A DNA stretch of 64,000 bases. Origin: Allodiplogaster sudhausi (taxonomy: Eukaryota > Nematoda > Chromadorea > Rhabditida > Diplogasteridae). The position numbers and the translations under genes are program-made. The stretch is from positions 2,873,501 through 2,937,500 of the forward strand of contig CALZFC010000018.1 in NCBI GenBank assembly GCA_945643635.1. Reading direction: 5' to 3'. Below, in pieces: positions 48,522 through 60,196 of this stretch; the stretch's first letter is position 1; each line of letters begins with the position of its first letter. The notes below the pieces were generated by a model. The model was given only the letters and a program-made list of their open reading frames with translations. It ran no database searches and was not told where the DNA came from.

Positions 48522-50556
48522 ATGCCTTTCGACCCGTTCGAAAGATGTATTATCTGCGGTAATTCTTTGACTACCGGCACTCGCCAGGTCTGCTTCAGCA
48601 ACTGCTTCCACTTCGTCCATTTCCAATGTGGCTTCCTTCATCTGGCGCTGGTTAGAGGCCCTTTCAAATAAGCGCCTTAAGCACATTTTTTGAAGATTTG
48701 AAGATGATTTATTTGAAGGCTGCTGCTACTTTGTATTATTAAAAAACATGCTCTCATTATACATTTTCTGCTTCTATCATAGCATCCTTGAGCATCTTAC
48801 TAGATGCTCCTGAGTTGGCCGTATTCTATTCCTTCCCTAGCATACGTTTTATTTGTACTTCTACGACCCTAAATATTTTCTTTTGTTTTTGCTGAAACTT
48901 TCCCCCAGGGAATTACTTGAAGCAAGGAGACTGTATTTCAGGTTTTTTTTGCTCGTGTTTGTCATTTTCGACCTTACCAGTTTATTTACAGCATGCCACT
49001 GATCCGGTTTGCCCGTTGTGCGGCGATGAAATTGGTGGTCTCCAGATCATTCCGCCAGAAGTGGAGGAAGAAGAGCAGGAGGATGAAGGAGTTCGTTTTG
49101 TTCTGTTAAATGACCAGCACCCTTCCAGGTTTGGGATATTTTCGTATCTAGTCATCCTATTCTCTGAAAAAAAAGGTCTCTGAACATTGCAGAAAAGTAG
49201 ACAATTTATTTTTTTGTTGCCCGCTACACTGTTGTTGCTGCCGCTTCCCCCATTATGATTTAGCGTTCCATCTCCTTTGAAGCACTTTCTCATCTTTGCT
49301 GAAATCCGCTTTTTCCTTATTCTCGCATGCTATCTTGTGAATTTGGCTATTTGTACTCGCGTTAGCTCCAGGGAATAGATGGTGGTCCCAGGGTCCCACA
49401 AAAGTGGCTGGGTAAGAAGACCTCCGAGTGCCTCGAAAAGATAATGTCACCTTATCAGTAATTTTATGAATTTCCGCGTGTATTTTCTAGTACTCAAACT
49501 ATTAATTCTTTAAAATAAATTCCATTTTGATGATTGACGCAGCCCCTCCGCCTAGGTGAAACAAATTTTTCTCTATGCAGGTCAGGGAGGGGAGGGTCCC
49601 CATGTGACTTTATAATTCTAATCCTAGAGCTGTGTTTTATTTTTGTGAACAAGTTCCCTTTTGAAGCCTGATGCAGCTGTGTTTCTGTTCTTCCGTCGTT
49701 ACATGGAAGAGTTACTCGACAACTACCACGAGAACGAAGAAGTTTGTCAAGGAAATAAGTGGAGATCACATATCATTCTTATCAGTAATTTTATCCATTT
49801 CCGTATGCAATTTAATTGTTCAATCCATTGAACTATGCTTTATTTATTTATTTTTAAATTTCCTTTTTGTAGTTTGAGTCGCCCCAACACCGCGCTTACC
49901 GTCGTTACATCGAGAATTTGTTCGGCAACCACGATGACGGCGAAGAAGTTTGTTTTGAGACTACAATCACAAAAATAGATGGAGAACACGCCTTGCGCTT
50001 CTTTTGGTGGGCCGCAACAGTTGGAATGGTTTCTTTGCCTGCTAACAACCGTCCGAGTTTGAATAGTTCTCATGGTTCGGCATGCTTCAAGAGACTCACA
50101 ATCAGAAGGGGAACTTAGGCTTTGTGATATTTTATTTCTTAAAATTAGCTGTACGTAATATTTACTTGTGAATTTCCCGCTTAATGCTTGAGGCTGAAGC
50201 TCATCGTCCCGATACTGCTCCCGAGGACCTGAGGCGACTTATTGAGCGAGGTTTTTTTTTGCTTTCTTTTTAGTTCATTTGCATCATGTTAAGGTTTTGA
50301 CTATCTGTCGTGCCATTTTTTGGTGCTATTTCGGTAGTACCATTTTTTTGTCTATCACCTAGTTAATTAAGTTATTATATCTGTGACATATTGTTTGTCC
50401 GTGGTATTCTTTGCCAATCGATGTTTTTTTTTACTCATTTCAGCCTTCGTCGAGCCGGACCAAGAGGAGCTTGAGAACGTGGATGGCCTGCAGTGGCGGA
50501 TGCAGAACATTAGGATGGACCAGCCAGAGGACGACTCAGCCGAGAACGGCAATTAA
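48522..50556 (+). CDS. Small RING-H2 finger protein, probable E3 ubiquitin ligase
   Basis: Five exons join in phase: 48522-48650, 48992-49090, 49873-49947, 50193-50250 and 50444-50556 (TAA), giving about 157 aa. The first two encode a RING-H2 finger: C-I-I-C, then CFSNCFHFVHFQC (C-x-H-x2-H-x2-C), then C-P-L-C about 22 residues on. Zn-binding Cys/His are all present. An acidic linker (EVEEEEQEDEG), a helical FESPQHRAYRRYIENLFG segment and an acidic tail (ENVDGLQWRMQNIRMDQPED) follow. The RING indicates ubiquitin transfer, but the substrate is unknown. The end of exon 2 is the weakest point. I used GGA|GTTCGT because it keeps the frame, but a stronger-looking AG|GTTTGG donor lies 38 bases downstream and breaks the frame. 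An AATAAA follows 206 bases after the stop. Confidence 0.65.
49684..49746 (+). pseudogene. Diverged duplicate of RING-gene exon 3
   Basis: After ATGCAG the sequence reads RRYMEELLDNYHENEE before GTTTGT, matching RRYIENLFGNHDDGEE before GTTTGT in the working exon 206 bases downstream. The duplicate would have to be entered in phase 1, which no upstream donor supplies, so it seems unable to be spliced in frame. It is either a decayed exon copy or an alternative exon with an unseen partner. Confidence 0.5.
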
Positions 50557-50761
50557 TGAGAGGCTAATGTTGGATTATCGAAGCGGGCATCTCGGTTGTG
50601 CGTGTTTTAATTTGAAAATGACGCTTCTCTCTTAACAAGAGAGTCGTGAGAGGATGACAATGACGTGAGAGGCGTCTTCGGATACTGGACGAGATGATCT
50701 GTACAATGTTGTTCAAGTTGCTACCATTTGCTTAAGCTTACATTCTCTTCTTTTTGTTGTT

Positions 50762-50767
50762 AATAAA
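50762..50767 (+). terminator. Polyadenylation signal AATAAA
   Basis: The hexamer lies 206 bases after the RING-H2 gene stop and about 300 bases before the next start on the same strand. Confidence 0.5.
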
Positions 50768-51067
50768 GAGAACATGTGTTACGCCCTGAATATGTTGATG
50801 AGCTTGATAAGGACGGTTCAATCCCGGGCTGCCTACTGAACTATTAAAGTTGTATGTGAGTAGTCGGCAATTGTGACTGGTTTTGTGTTTGCTTTGTTTC
50901 ATATACACTTTTTACCGTAACCTTGTGCAGTCTGTCTTTTCTCTTTTCCTCAATTAGCTTATTTGAGAATATCTGCTAGCGTTCACTTAATAGGATAAAG
51001 GAAGAAAGTGTGTAGAATGAAAAGGCTGACTTCCTCTCTTCTTAGATTTTTATTCTGCCCCCTCGCC

Positions 51068-54000
51068 ATGCCCGGCTTTCCTGATTTTTTCCACTGCAAC
51101 GTCTGCTTCACGACTCCTCCCTCCTCCACTCGCTTCCGGCTCACAAATTGCCGCCATATCCTCTGCGATGGCTGCTTCTCTAAAAGTTTGTGGCCATTTC
51201 TCCCCATTTAATTTCAATGAACATATTCCTTGAATATTTCGATTCATTTCCACTATGATGTAATCTTGCTTGCCATTTATGGGATGAGTTGTTTATCCTG
51301 AGAAAATGGTTAATCTTTTATTTGCTTTTCTTTCTTTCACCAAAAATGAATCTGATTATCCTAGGTATTCGTCCTTTTTTTTAAATGAGAACATCCAGCC
51401 ATTTTTTTGGTTTTTAAACCTACCTAATTCTCAAGTTGTTTGATGCCTGTCCTTCCTTAGCTCGTACCGGAGAGCCATCTGCAGAGAGTGGAAGATGCGG
51501 CCGTTGCCAGAAGGAATGCATTGCTAAGCCGATAACAGCTGATGGATTACCAGCAAAGGTTCCTTCTCTTTTCACATCATTTCGTCTTCACTTTTATAGT
51601 GAACCGTCTCTAAAGAAGGACGGCGTAAGGTTGTTGGGGTTACCATAGCTGGGAGCCTCATAATTTTTCATGTTTTCTAAAGTTCATTTTCCTGTAGAAT
51701 TGCCCCTAAATTATGTCTATCAGCGCTTATTGGTTAAAAATTGTGTCCCTCCCATCTGGTCTAGGATATCTTATTGAATTAATGGAATGTTGAACGTGCA
51801 ATACCTTAATCTTTGTTTTTTTTTGAAAATATTTTATAAAAATTCAGGCGTTGAAGCTTTTCCTTCCAATCGAGAAGACCATGGCTGACCAGGCCGCTCG
51901 TTTGTCGCGCGTCCACAAGTTCCAAGAAGCCCAGATGCTCTCCCTCGCGAGCCATGTCAACAAGATGGTCAGCCATTTTCTTGATCGTTAAATGGTTGCT
52001 GCTTTCATTGGCCATTTGTCATGGTTGTTGCCTACTTCAGCATGGCCGATTGGCAGAATTGAGCAAGAGCAACCAGGAGAAAGCTGAGATCAACAACAAG
52101 CTCGAGAAGTTGGTTTCCAGCAGTTTTTCGTTTTATTACGAAATTATCCTAATTCATGAATCCCCAATATTTAGTCAATACAAATAGATATTCTGCCAGA
52201 GAGTAAGAACACTCCTGCTGGGTTCATTTCACTCACGCCACTCAAATCTCCGTGATATTGTGATCATGCTTAAAACTCAAGCCATTTCTCAATTGATAAA
52301 ATAATAGATTTAGATTAAATCTGCAATCTGTTCAGCGAGCTAAAATCTACGCAAATTTCGATGCAGTTCTTCGAAGACCAGCTAAAACAGGCGAAGGCGC
52401 GAGAACTTGAACGGACGAGCAACCACAACCAGTCGAGGTTTCATTCTTTCTTCATTATTCATTCTATTGTAAGGCATTAATGAGCTCTCCACCTACAAGT
52501 CTTTTGATGATTCTTTACATTAACAACAATTGTTTTTCTGTCGAATAACAATTGCAGAAATTGCTACAACATTAGGGGAAAAGCAACTTATATTTGAAAC
52601 TGTTCAACTTTGTTTCGCGAATTTATTTGAAGAAAGTTGATGTTTTTAGGACGAAGGATCCGAATGCCGCGGGAACAGCGGATGATCTGTTCTTCATGGG
52701 TTAGCTAGCTTTCTTTGTATCCTTTGCATATCTTTTGCGCTTTTCGAAAATTGTGTTTTAATGACTTTCTATCTCATTAGATTCAACGGAGTCTACTGGC
52801 AACGTCGGCTTCTCGGTACTTTTTTCTCTTTATTAGCAGATTTTTTTTCTCGATAGTTTAATAAAACTTTAACAATTGCTCTTGGTATAGTGTGAGATAT
52901 TGATGCTATTTTCGATACTTAGTTACAATGTTGTTCTTTTACAGCTCTCCAGCCCCGGCTTCCCAGCGAGCCTTGCAGACATCTCTGTAGGGGTTTTCGT
53001 AATATATTTATATTCTTTATTTTTTTACATGTTCTTTAGATGTTTTAGTTTTTTTTATTACATCGCAGTATGCGATGTGCGTAGTGATCAATATTGCTGA
53101 TTCATTGAGATTAATCGTATTCTTGCAGACAGATCTCGATAGCAGTGCCGCTTCTTCTAATGCCATGTCCTTCACCAGCATCGTTAACAGTATGTCATTT
53201 CTCAATAAATTTTAAATAATATTTTAAGAAATAAACGAAAGCTTTTGTTAAAAAGCTATTGATTTTTTTTAAATTGTGCTTTATAATAGTTTGTTATAAA
53301 AGCTACTATCGTTTGAAAAGGATCTTTAATTTCTGAATTTGGAATAGAGTTAAATTGAAGGTTGTGCGAAAGTGTTTTCGTTCCCGCAAGCCCAGAGTCT
53401 TCCGCCTCGTTCAGCGCCTCGCTCAGCATCTCGGCCGGCTACCGCTTATTCTTCCTCAGGTTAGCTGGCCTTTTTTCTTTCTACTCTTCTATTTCATCAT
53501 TTTGAATCATTGTTAGTCGGGTGTTGTAAGCGTTTGCCATGACAAATTCTGGAGATATTTTTGTGTGTTAACGTGGAGTTCAAGACATGGGAGAAAAGAA
53601 TTGCGGGTAGGCCTTTCAAAGCAATGGAGTGGATGAAAAGTGGGAGGTGGAATCTTGCCTCTTTGGGCTTCTCAGTTTTTCTACGCATCTATCTTATCTC
53701 AAGAATTTCTTTTGAAACAGAGGGAGTTATCATGAGGTGCTTAACTCAGTCTGGGGTTGCATGATATGACAACCTTTTCCTACTCTGATTAAAGAATGCT
53801 AGAAAGATGCAGATGAGAAGCAATCAAACTCATAGCATAGAATGAGAACTTTGCATGTATTTAGGAGCCGAGCAGCAGACGTTCGATGGCGGTTCTGTGA
53901 CCCGCGCGACGACTTCGAATGCGGACTTCTCTCCCTTCGCCACTCAAACCAAACACAGTTCAGGTATCGGCTTCAATCTTTATTTCCTTTCATACTTAAG

Positions 54001-55191
54001 TTTTACATCTGTTTGGAAGGAGAGAAGATTCGTTACTTTTCTATATTATGCACACATTTGACGCTGTCTGTCTCTGACTTTTTAGCCTATTACTTTCTTA
54101 ATGCGTTTGACGATCCAATTATAAGATGAAAAGGTAGTCAGTTTCCTAACTTTGAGTGGCGTCGAGTAAGAAGTGGCCTGTCATTGCGAGCGGGCTGACC
54201 ACGCCTGGCATTCTTGGCAGTTACAAGATCCAGAAGCGCCCGCGGCCATACATGTTTGCTTTTTACCATTTCATTTTTATTCCTTTTTTTGTTCTCAGAG
54301 ATCGATATCAGCTTATAATTTGCGTATGGCTTACTGCCATCTTATAAACTTGGTTTCGAATGTAGTTCGCAAATCTTGCCGAGTATTGTTAATACCCCTC
54401 TTGGAGATAATCCATTACTTCTTCTTTCCCACATCCTACCTTGTAGGCCACGCTCAGCTGGTGCTCTCCATGGCAGAAGTCCCCTTGCTGCTCCGCCGTC
54501 CCAGCACAGAGAAGAAACTGCTGACAATCCATACCTTCAGATGTGGAAGCAGGTATTTAACCAGCTTAAATAAACAATTGTTACAATTGAGCTTCTCGGA
54601 CGATCTTTTTATGCAACATTTATACTCAAGGCAATTCAAGCTTTGAGTACAGGAATTATTTTCCGCTATGATTTTTTCTATTGAAAAAAAAATTAATAAA
54701 ATTTGAAGAAAACAATGGCGGTGCCTTTTCAGCGCACCGCGAAACCGAATGTGGGCATGAGCGGAGGAGGAAGCAACACGGGAGGAGGCAGAGGAAGATT
54801 CACTCCAACAGCGGGCGCAGGCAACGGCAACTTCACTCTTCGCAGTCAGACCTCTCAGATGCGACCCGTCTCCCATGTACGGTGGTTGTGTTTCTATTGG
54901 GTTATTGGCATGGCAACCAGAGAACTTCTATATAAGTGGCATCTCAAGTAGAGAGGAATAGTAAGAAGCATGAGAGAAAAGGAGAGAGAAAGCGAAAAGT
55001 GTGCTGCAAGAGAATAGAGGAGTTAGAAAACGTGGATGTGTGATTAGAGTGTGACTGCAACTAAGCAAAAGTTGCTTTAGGAACTTCTTTATCTTTGATA
55101 ATGACTCGAAACTAGCAAATTGAAGGTTCCCACAAGGAGGATCACTCCTCTTGCCTTCTCGCCGGCCAACTTCAACCGCGATTCCCCGTGA
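51068..55191 (+). CDS. RNF212/ZHP-3-like meiotic RING protein
   Basis: This is a member of the Zip3/RNF212/RNF212B/ZHP group: RING proteins that act at meiotic recombination sites to promote crossovers, probably through SUMO or ubiquitin transfer. Fifteen exons join in phase: 51068-51185, 51461-51558, 51848-51967, 52041-52108, 52336-52437, 52650-52699, 52781-52815, 52945-52986, 53129-53189, 53391-53459, 53865-53963, 54157-54253, 54447-54552, 54733-54876 and 55126-55191 (TGA), giving 424 aa. The RING is at the very N-terminus (FHCNVCF ... TNCRHILCDGCF ... CGRCQKEC), as in the family. A coiled coil over about residues 85-145 follows (AARLSRVHKFQEAQMLSLAS, GRLAELSKSNQEKAEINNKL). A long Ser/Thr/Pro/Gly-rich tail ends in ITPLAFSPANFNRDSP. 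The tail is longer than in RNF212B (about 300 aa). Each exon junction was checked for phase, but very small exons such as 52781-52815 are less certain. Confidence 0.8.
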
Positions 55192-56455
55192 GGAGCAGAA
55201 GGCAGTCATTGTCAGAAAATTTCTGTTTTATATGACGTCAGTATTTTAAATCTTGATTTGTTAAAGTTAACTTCACTGTAAAGTTTTAGCCTGTGAATTT
55301 TTTTGTCTTATTTGTTCATGAGGGTGTTTTCGTTGTAGGTGTTCTTTGTTTTCTTACGATTTACCCATGTTCTCCTTCAGTCCTTTTCTACCCAGTCCAC
55401 TCCTTTACATTTTCCTCCCTCACTCATTCACTCCATCTTTCCTCGTTACTGTTTCTCCATGGACAACTCCTTTCTGACCTCTTCCCATTTCCTGTGCATT
55501 TTATTTTTTAATTGCCCCTTCTCATTCTCTCTCTTGTTTTTCTTTCTTTACACTTTTCATTATTATATTTTGAACTCGCTGTTGAAAAGTTGATGATTCT
55601 TGTAAAAATGACTCACCTCTAATAGAGCCAATGCCATCTCTATCAATCTTTCCCTTGGGAACTAATAGATGAACGTTTGTCCTGTGATCTAGCGTCGTAG
55701 TATGGTCTTGCTTGGGATTCAGTTAAGGTTTTTTTTTACTGTATATTGCCATGTATTCTAGTTACCGTTGATAAATGTACTATTTCTGAAGAGGTGTATT
55801 TACAACTGGTAAGACACATTTTAGTTTACAACGCAGTTTTGTCTATTGAAGAAAAGTTTCTGGCGAAGACCAGGAATCGTTTGGGAAGAATGAAACTGAT
55901 GATGGATGAGTTCCCTTGATTAGCCCTCTTGTATCTAATCGATAGCCTAGAAGCCAGCAAGCAAAGGCTCTTCGCTCGAGGCTGGGTGTTGCAGATCGAA
56001 GGATTAAGTGTTCCTTTTTCTTCTACCCAAAATAGTTGCAATTATTTTCGTACCTTGAAATTGCTGTTGTGTAAAAAGTCATGGAAATATTGTTAATAGA
56101 GCCGGTCTGACAGTGATTGTCTCATTGTCTATTAACATTCTATTATTAATTATCTTTTAGGTTTCGGTGCTCCAATTCTAAAAAGAGAAAACCTTGACAA
56201 TCTCCTAAATTGTTAGCGATTTGGAGTAAGAATTGGCCATCCACTGCGAATGAGCTGAGTCGGCCTTCTCGGCTATGGCAACAGGAAGCAACCAAATCCA
56301 TTTGTTTTGTACTTAGATTAAGTCTATGAAGTGCTCAGTTGTTCGCTCTCTCCTCATCTCTCAATTTTATTCCGTTTTATGAATGAGTTGATCTGGTAAC
56401 TAAAATGGATTGATCCTTCTTCCTCTCTCTATCACTCCCTATCTTTTCCTTGAGA
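55192..56455. other. Intergenic AT-rich DNA, no gene recognised
   Basis: The stretch is unique and AT-rich, with short Phe/Leu/Ser-type frames caused by T/C-rich sequence at 55290-55560. It contains no clear splice-bounded open frame, RNA gene or long repeat. Confidence 0.5.
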
Positions 56456-56469
56456 GAGAGAGAGAGACC

Positions 56470-57096
56470 AGGTGGTTGGAACGGGTGGATCGCCGACACT
56501 GGGAAAAGGATGACTGCTCTGTTGCTTTTTCTCCACGTCTCAAACGGGACATCCGCATCCTAGAGAAACCCCAGAATTATTTCACCCGTGTTATCTTTCG
56601 CCGTTCCCTTGGCCATACTAGCTTTAATCTCCCTAATAGTACCGCAGGAATACTACCCTTTCCCTCCCGTCTCTTAAGTCCCGTCGAGACCACGCCGACT
56701 TTACACTGGCTCGTAGGCTAATTTTTGGTCACCGCCGCATTTCCGACGCAAACCCTCACTACTTTCACTTCCGCAACAGTAGAACTCGTGGCCTCTCCTT
56801 CCAGCTAGCATACCCCTCCACAAGATCCGCAATCCGTTCGCATTCCTTCTTTATCAGAGCCGCAAAGGCATTCAATAGTATAGCCAAGTCCACTTCACTC
56901 TCCCCGTCCCTCATCTCCTCTCCCTCCCCACTCCCCCCTCCCACAATCCCTTACACCTCTCTATGACCTCTCTCCATCGTTATTCTCTCACTTATATATG
57001 TACATATCTCGCTATACCATATATGCTATATCATATTCTTAATTATATTACCACGTGCGTTTTACAATGCCGTAAATAAATGAAATGAAAAAAATG
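56470..57096 (+). mobile_element. 3' fragment of a non-LTR retrotransposon (CR1/Jockey-like)
   Basis: A frame at about 56473-56680 carries FSPRLKRDIRILEKPQNYFTR, which matches the C-terminal pattern of CR1/Jockey reverse transcriptases (S-P-x-L-K-x-D-I-x-x-L-E-x-x-Q-x-x-F-T-R). The homologous continuation is in another frame from about 56680: ARRLIFGHRRISDANPHYF, then RTRGLSFQLAYPSTR and SFFIRAAKAFNS, ending in TGA near 56965. One frameshift and 5' truncation mark it as dead. The 3' end is an A-rich tail with AATAAATGAAATG. A short GA tract sits at its 5' boundary. Confidence 0.75.
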
Positions 57097-57099
57097 ACC

Positions 57100-57160
57100 A
57101 AACGGAGCGACGGCGGTCGGCAAACGCCTTCGGGATCGAACTTCTAGATTACTCATAACT
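57100..57160 (-). repeat. tRNA-derived SINE-like remnant (B-box)
   Basis: On the minus strand the sequence AAGTTCGATCCCGAAGG is a near-perfect pol III B-box. It is followed by a GC-rich segment (GACCGCCGTCGCTCC) and ends against the tail of the retrotransposon fragment. No A-box is visible upstream, so only the 3' part of a tRNA-like unit is present. Confidence 0.35.
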
Positions 57161-57560
57161 ATCATTTATACATATATTCGAGAGAGCGGAGGGAAGCTGG
57201 GGCAAGCTAGAGACAATACGGGAGAAAGAGATGGATATACATACATAATACATTCAGACGTACATACATATATACGTAAGATGTTCCTTATGCTTTCACC
57301 TGTTTCTTTTGACAGTTCCGTAAACACGCCCGTGGCTTGTATTTTGACTAATACTCATATTCAAGATTGGAGCAAAACGAATAAAGAGGCAGAATTAACC
57401 GAAACTCAAATAGCCGCAAATTCAATTGAATAGCAAGAGGAAATAGTGGAATCAATTGAATTTTTTTAATGATCTTTTGATCCGTTGATTTATACCCAAG
57501 AACAACGTGCGTGATTACTAGCAAATAGAGGATTAGAAGAGCCCGGCTTTCTTCTTCAAT

Positions 57561-57808
57561 TTAGGCAGAATTCTGGCAAGAGTCACCGATGAAGGCCGAG
57601 TCGCACTCGCAGCGGTACTCCGACGGTTCCAGAAGGAAGGCGCATCTGGGAGAAAGAGAGAGAGGGAGAGAGAGAAGTAGAAAGAATAAATAAATTGAGA
57701 AATGAGAGAGAAAGAGAGAGAATGAGAGAGAGAGGAGAGGAGAGAGAGAGAGACGTAAAGTAAAGAGAAGAGAGCAAGGGAAGACAGGGGGAGTGTAAAG
57801 GAGAGAAA

Positions 57809-57846
<38 letters not shown>

Positions 57847-60154
57847 CAGGAGAGAGAAGGAAAGAGAACGAGAGACGGATAGAAAACGAGTGAGAGATAA
57901 AAAAGAGAGAAAAGAGGGAGTGTGTGTAGATGCAGAGAAAGAAAGAAAAGAATTCCCCACTGGCTGGTCGTCTGGCGGAGCACGTAGTGGCCGTGCCCGC
58001 TGCATCGTTCTTGCGCGCAGTGATTTGCATCACGCGGACGAGATCCGAAGCACTGAAGAGGGAGGTACATTATTTATTTTTTTACTTTTATTGCCATTAA
58101 AGTACTTAAATCTACGTATTTGTTTATATTAAATATCTTTATGTCTGCACATCTGATAAGTTTTATATACAAAATATCTTCGTTGTTTACTGCATAAATG
58201 AACTTCATAAAATTCATAAAATTTAAAAACAACAAAAAAAGTGAGAATTACAATTGGCTTTAGAAATTTACTTAATTTCTTAAAGTTCTCTTCGATTGGT
58301 CGAAGGCAAATAAGAAGAAGCAGAAACTGACGGCCCGAGTGAGTTGCCAACGTTACGGAAGATAATCTGGCAGCGGTCGGCTGTCATGGCTCGGGAGGTA
58401 CTCCAGATGAGAACGCCCGCCACGCCCATATCAGAGACGTGCTTCAGCCAGTTGCATAGGTCCTTCTGGATAATGGAGGGGAGAGAGCGAGAGAGAGAGA
58501 GAGAGAGAGAGAAAAGAGAAAGAGAGAGAGGGAACGTTTGTCGTATTTTCCCATTTCATATCAACAAATTCATTCGTTGCGCTAATTTGTAAGTGTAAAA
58601 TGTAAATGTGAACATACTATAAATAAAATACAAAATAATAAATATAGATTTTAATATTTACAATGCTTATTACAAAACTGCGAAGTTTTGATCATCCAGA
58701 GGCACCGTCACTTGATCAGAACGTCACAGAAATTTATATCTAACGTGCAAAAGTTTAAAGCGCCCGGTGGTGTGAAAATGGAAAATAGAAGGAGATTATA
58801 AAAAGGGAACTTTACCTTGGAATAGTAGACGTGCTCATTGACTGGATCGTACGGGTTGTACTCGAACTTTGTGTAAGGCATTATGTGCTGCTGCGAGTTA
58901 GTCTGTCAAGAAATATCTATATAATTTACTGTCATTCATTCATGGTTTTTTTTTCTGAATTTTGGTCCCGATGCGATTTATATGGAGAAGAAGCATACGG
59001 CAAGCGCAATCCGCTGAGTCTCCTTGAGAATGGCGTGAATGAAGCGGAACGAGAGATCGGAGTCCTCATTGTTGTACAAGTAGATGGAAGGAGTGAGAAG
59101 AGTCAGTTCGTCCGTGAGCCAGCGAAGTCTGGAAAAGGCATTTGTTGTTATCCAATCTTTCTATTGGTATTATTGTTATTTAATATTTATTATTCTTAAC
59201 TTTTAAGCGGAGACAATCTTCATTTAGCTGTTACGCCGTTTTTCTATTTATTAACATTAAAATTGCCGTTTCAGCAGCCAAGAGCTTTGCGTTAAAATTA
59301 ATTTTATAATATATTAATTTATTTTTTTAAATGAAATTTCAATGACCTGTCATTATGGCTGAGAAAGTCGTCGGAGCATTTGAGCTCGCCGGCCTTGCCC
59401 GCGTCGTAGTTACAGTAGGGAAAGCCGTAGAGACCCCAGAGGGCGCGCGGTCGCAGTTTCCGCGCGAGCTGCAACGTCGACACGAGAAGCTTCCTGCAAA
59501 AGAAATTTATTATCTTGCGCATCCTACGTTTCTCTCTTTTCTTTGCTTTTAGCCCCTACAACCGTTTCATCCATTAAGCTTACTAATCAAGAATAGCAAC
59601 AATTAAAAAAGATAAACGATCAAAGAAGTCAGTAAAATTGCATAAAGCGAGATAAATGAAAGAAAACTGACTTGGACGCTTGATTGAATTCTTCAGTCGC
59701 CAAAACAACGGCCGACTTGAGCGACATCGACGGAAAACGCTCGCTGAATTGGCAAAAAAGACTGGATCATTTCCATCGATTAAATAATATATTTCAAAAA
59801 ATATTAATTATGTATTTAAAAACTAGAAGCTATTAGCAAAATATTAAGTGGAAAAAAGAAAAGTTTAAAAGCAACAAATCTTAAGAAAGAGATGCATACC
59901 GAACAAGCTTGATAGACTCGTTCTGATAGACACTCTTAGGACCCCAGTTCAGATGGTACATGGGTCGCCACTCCTGAATTGGCCGTCTCATGCTCTCCGT
60001 CTCGCATTCTCTCTGCTTGTGCGCTCTTTTTCTGATTCATCTCCAATACACACTTCATTGTGCTCTCTCTCTCCCTCTCTCCCTCATTCTCTCTCTCTCG
60101 CTCACTCTCTCAAGATCTCATGAGATCATTCCCTATCTCTCACTCTCTCTCCTC

Positions 60155-60196
<42 letters not shown>

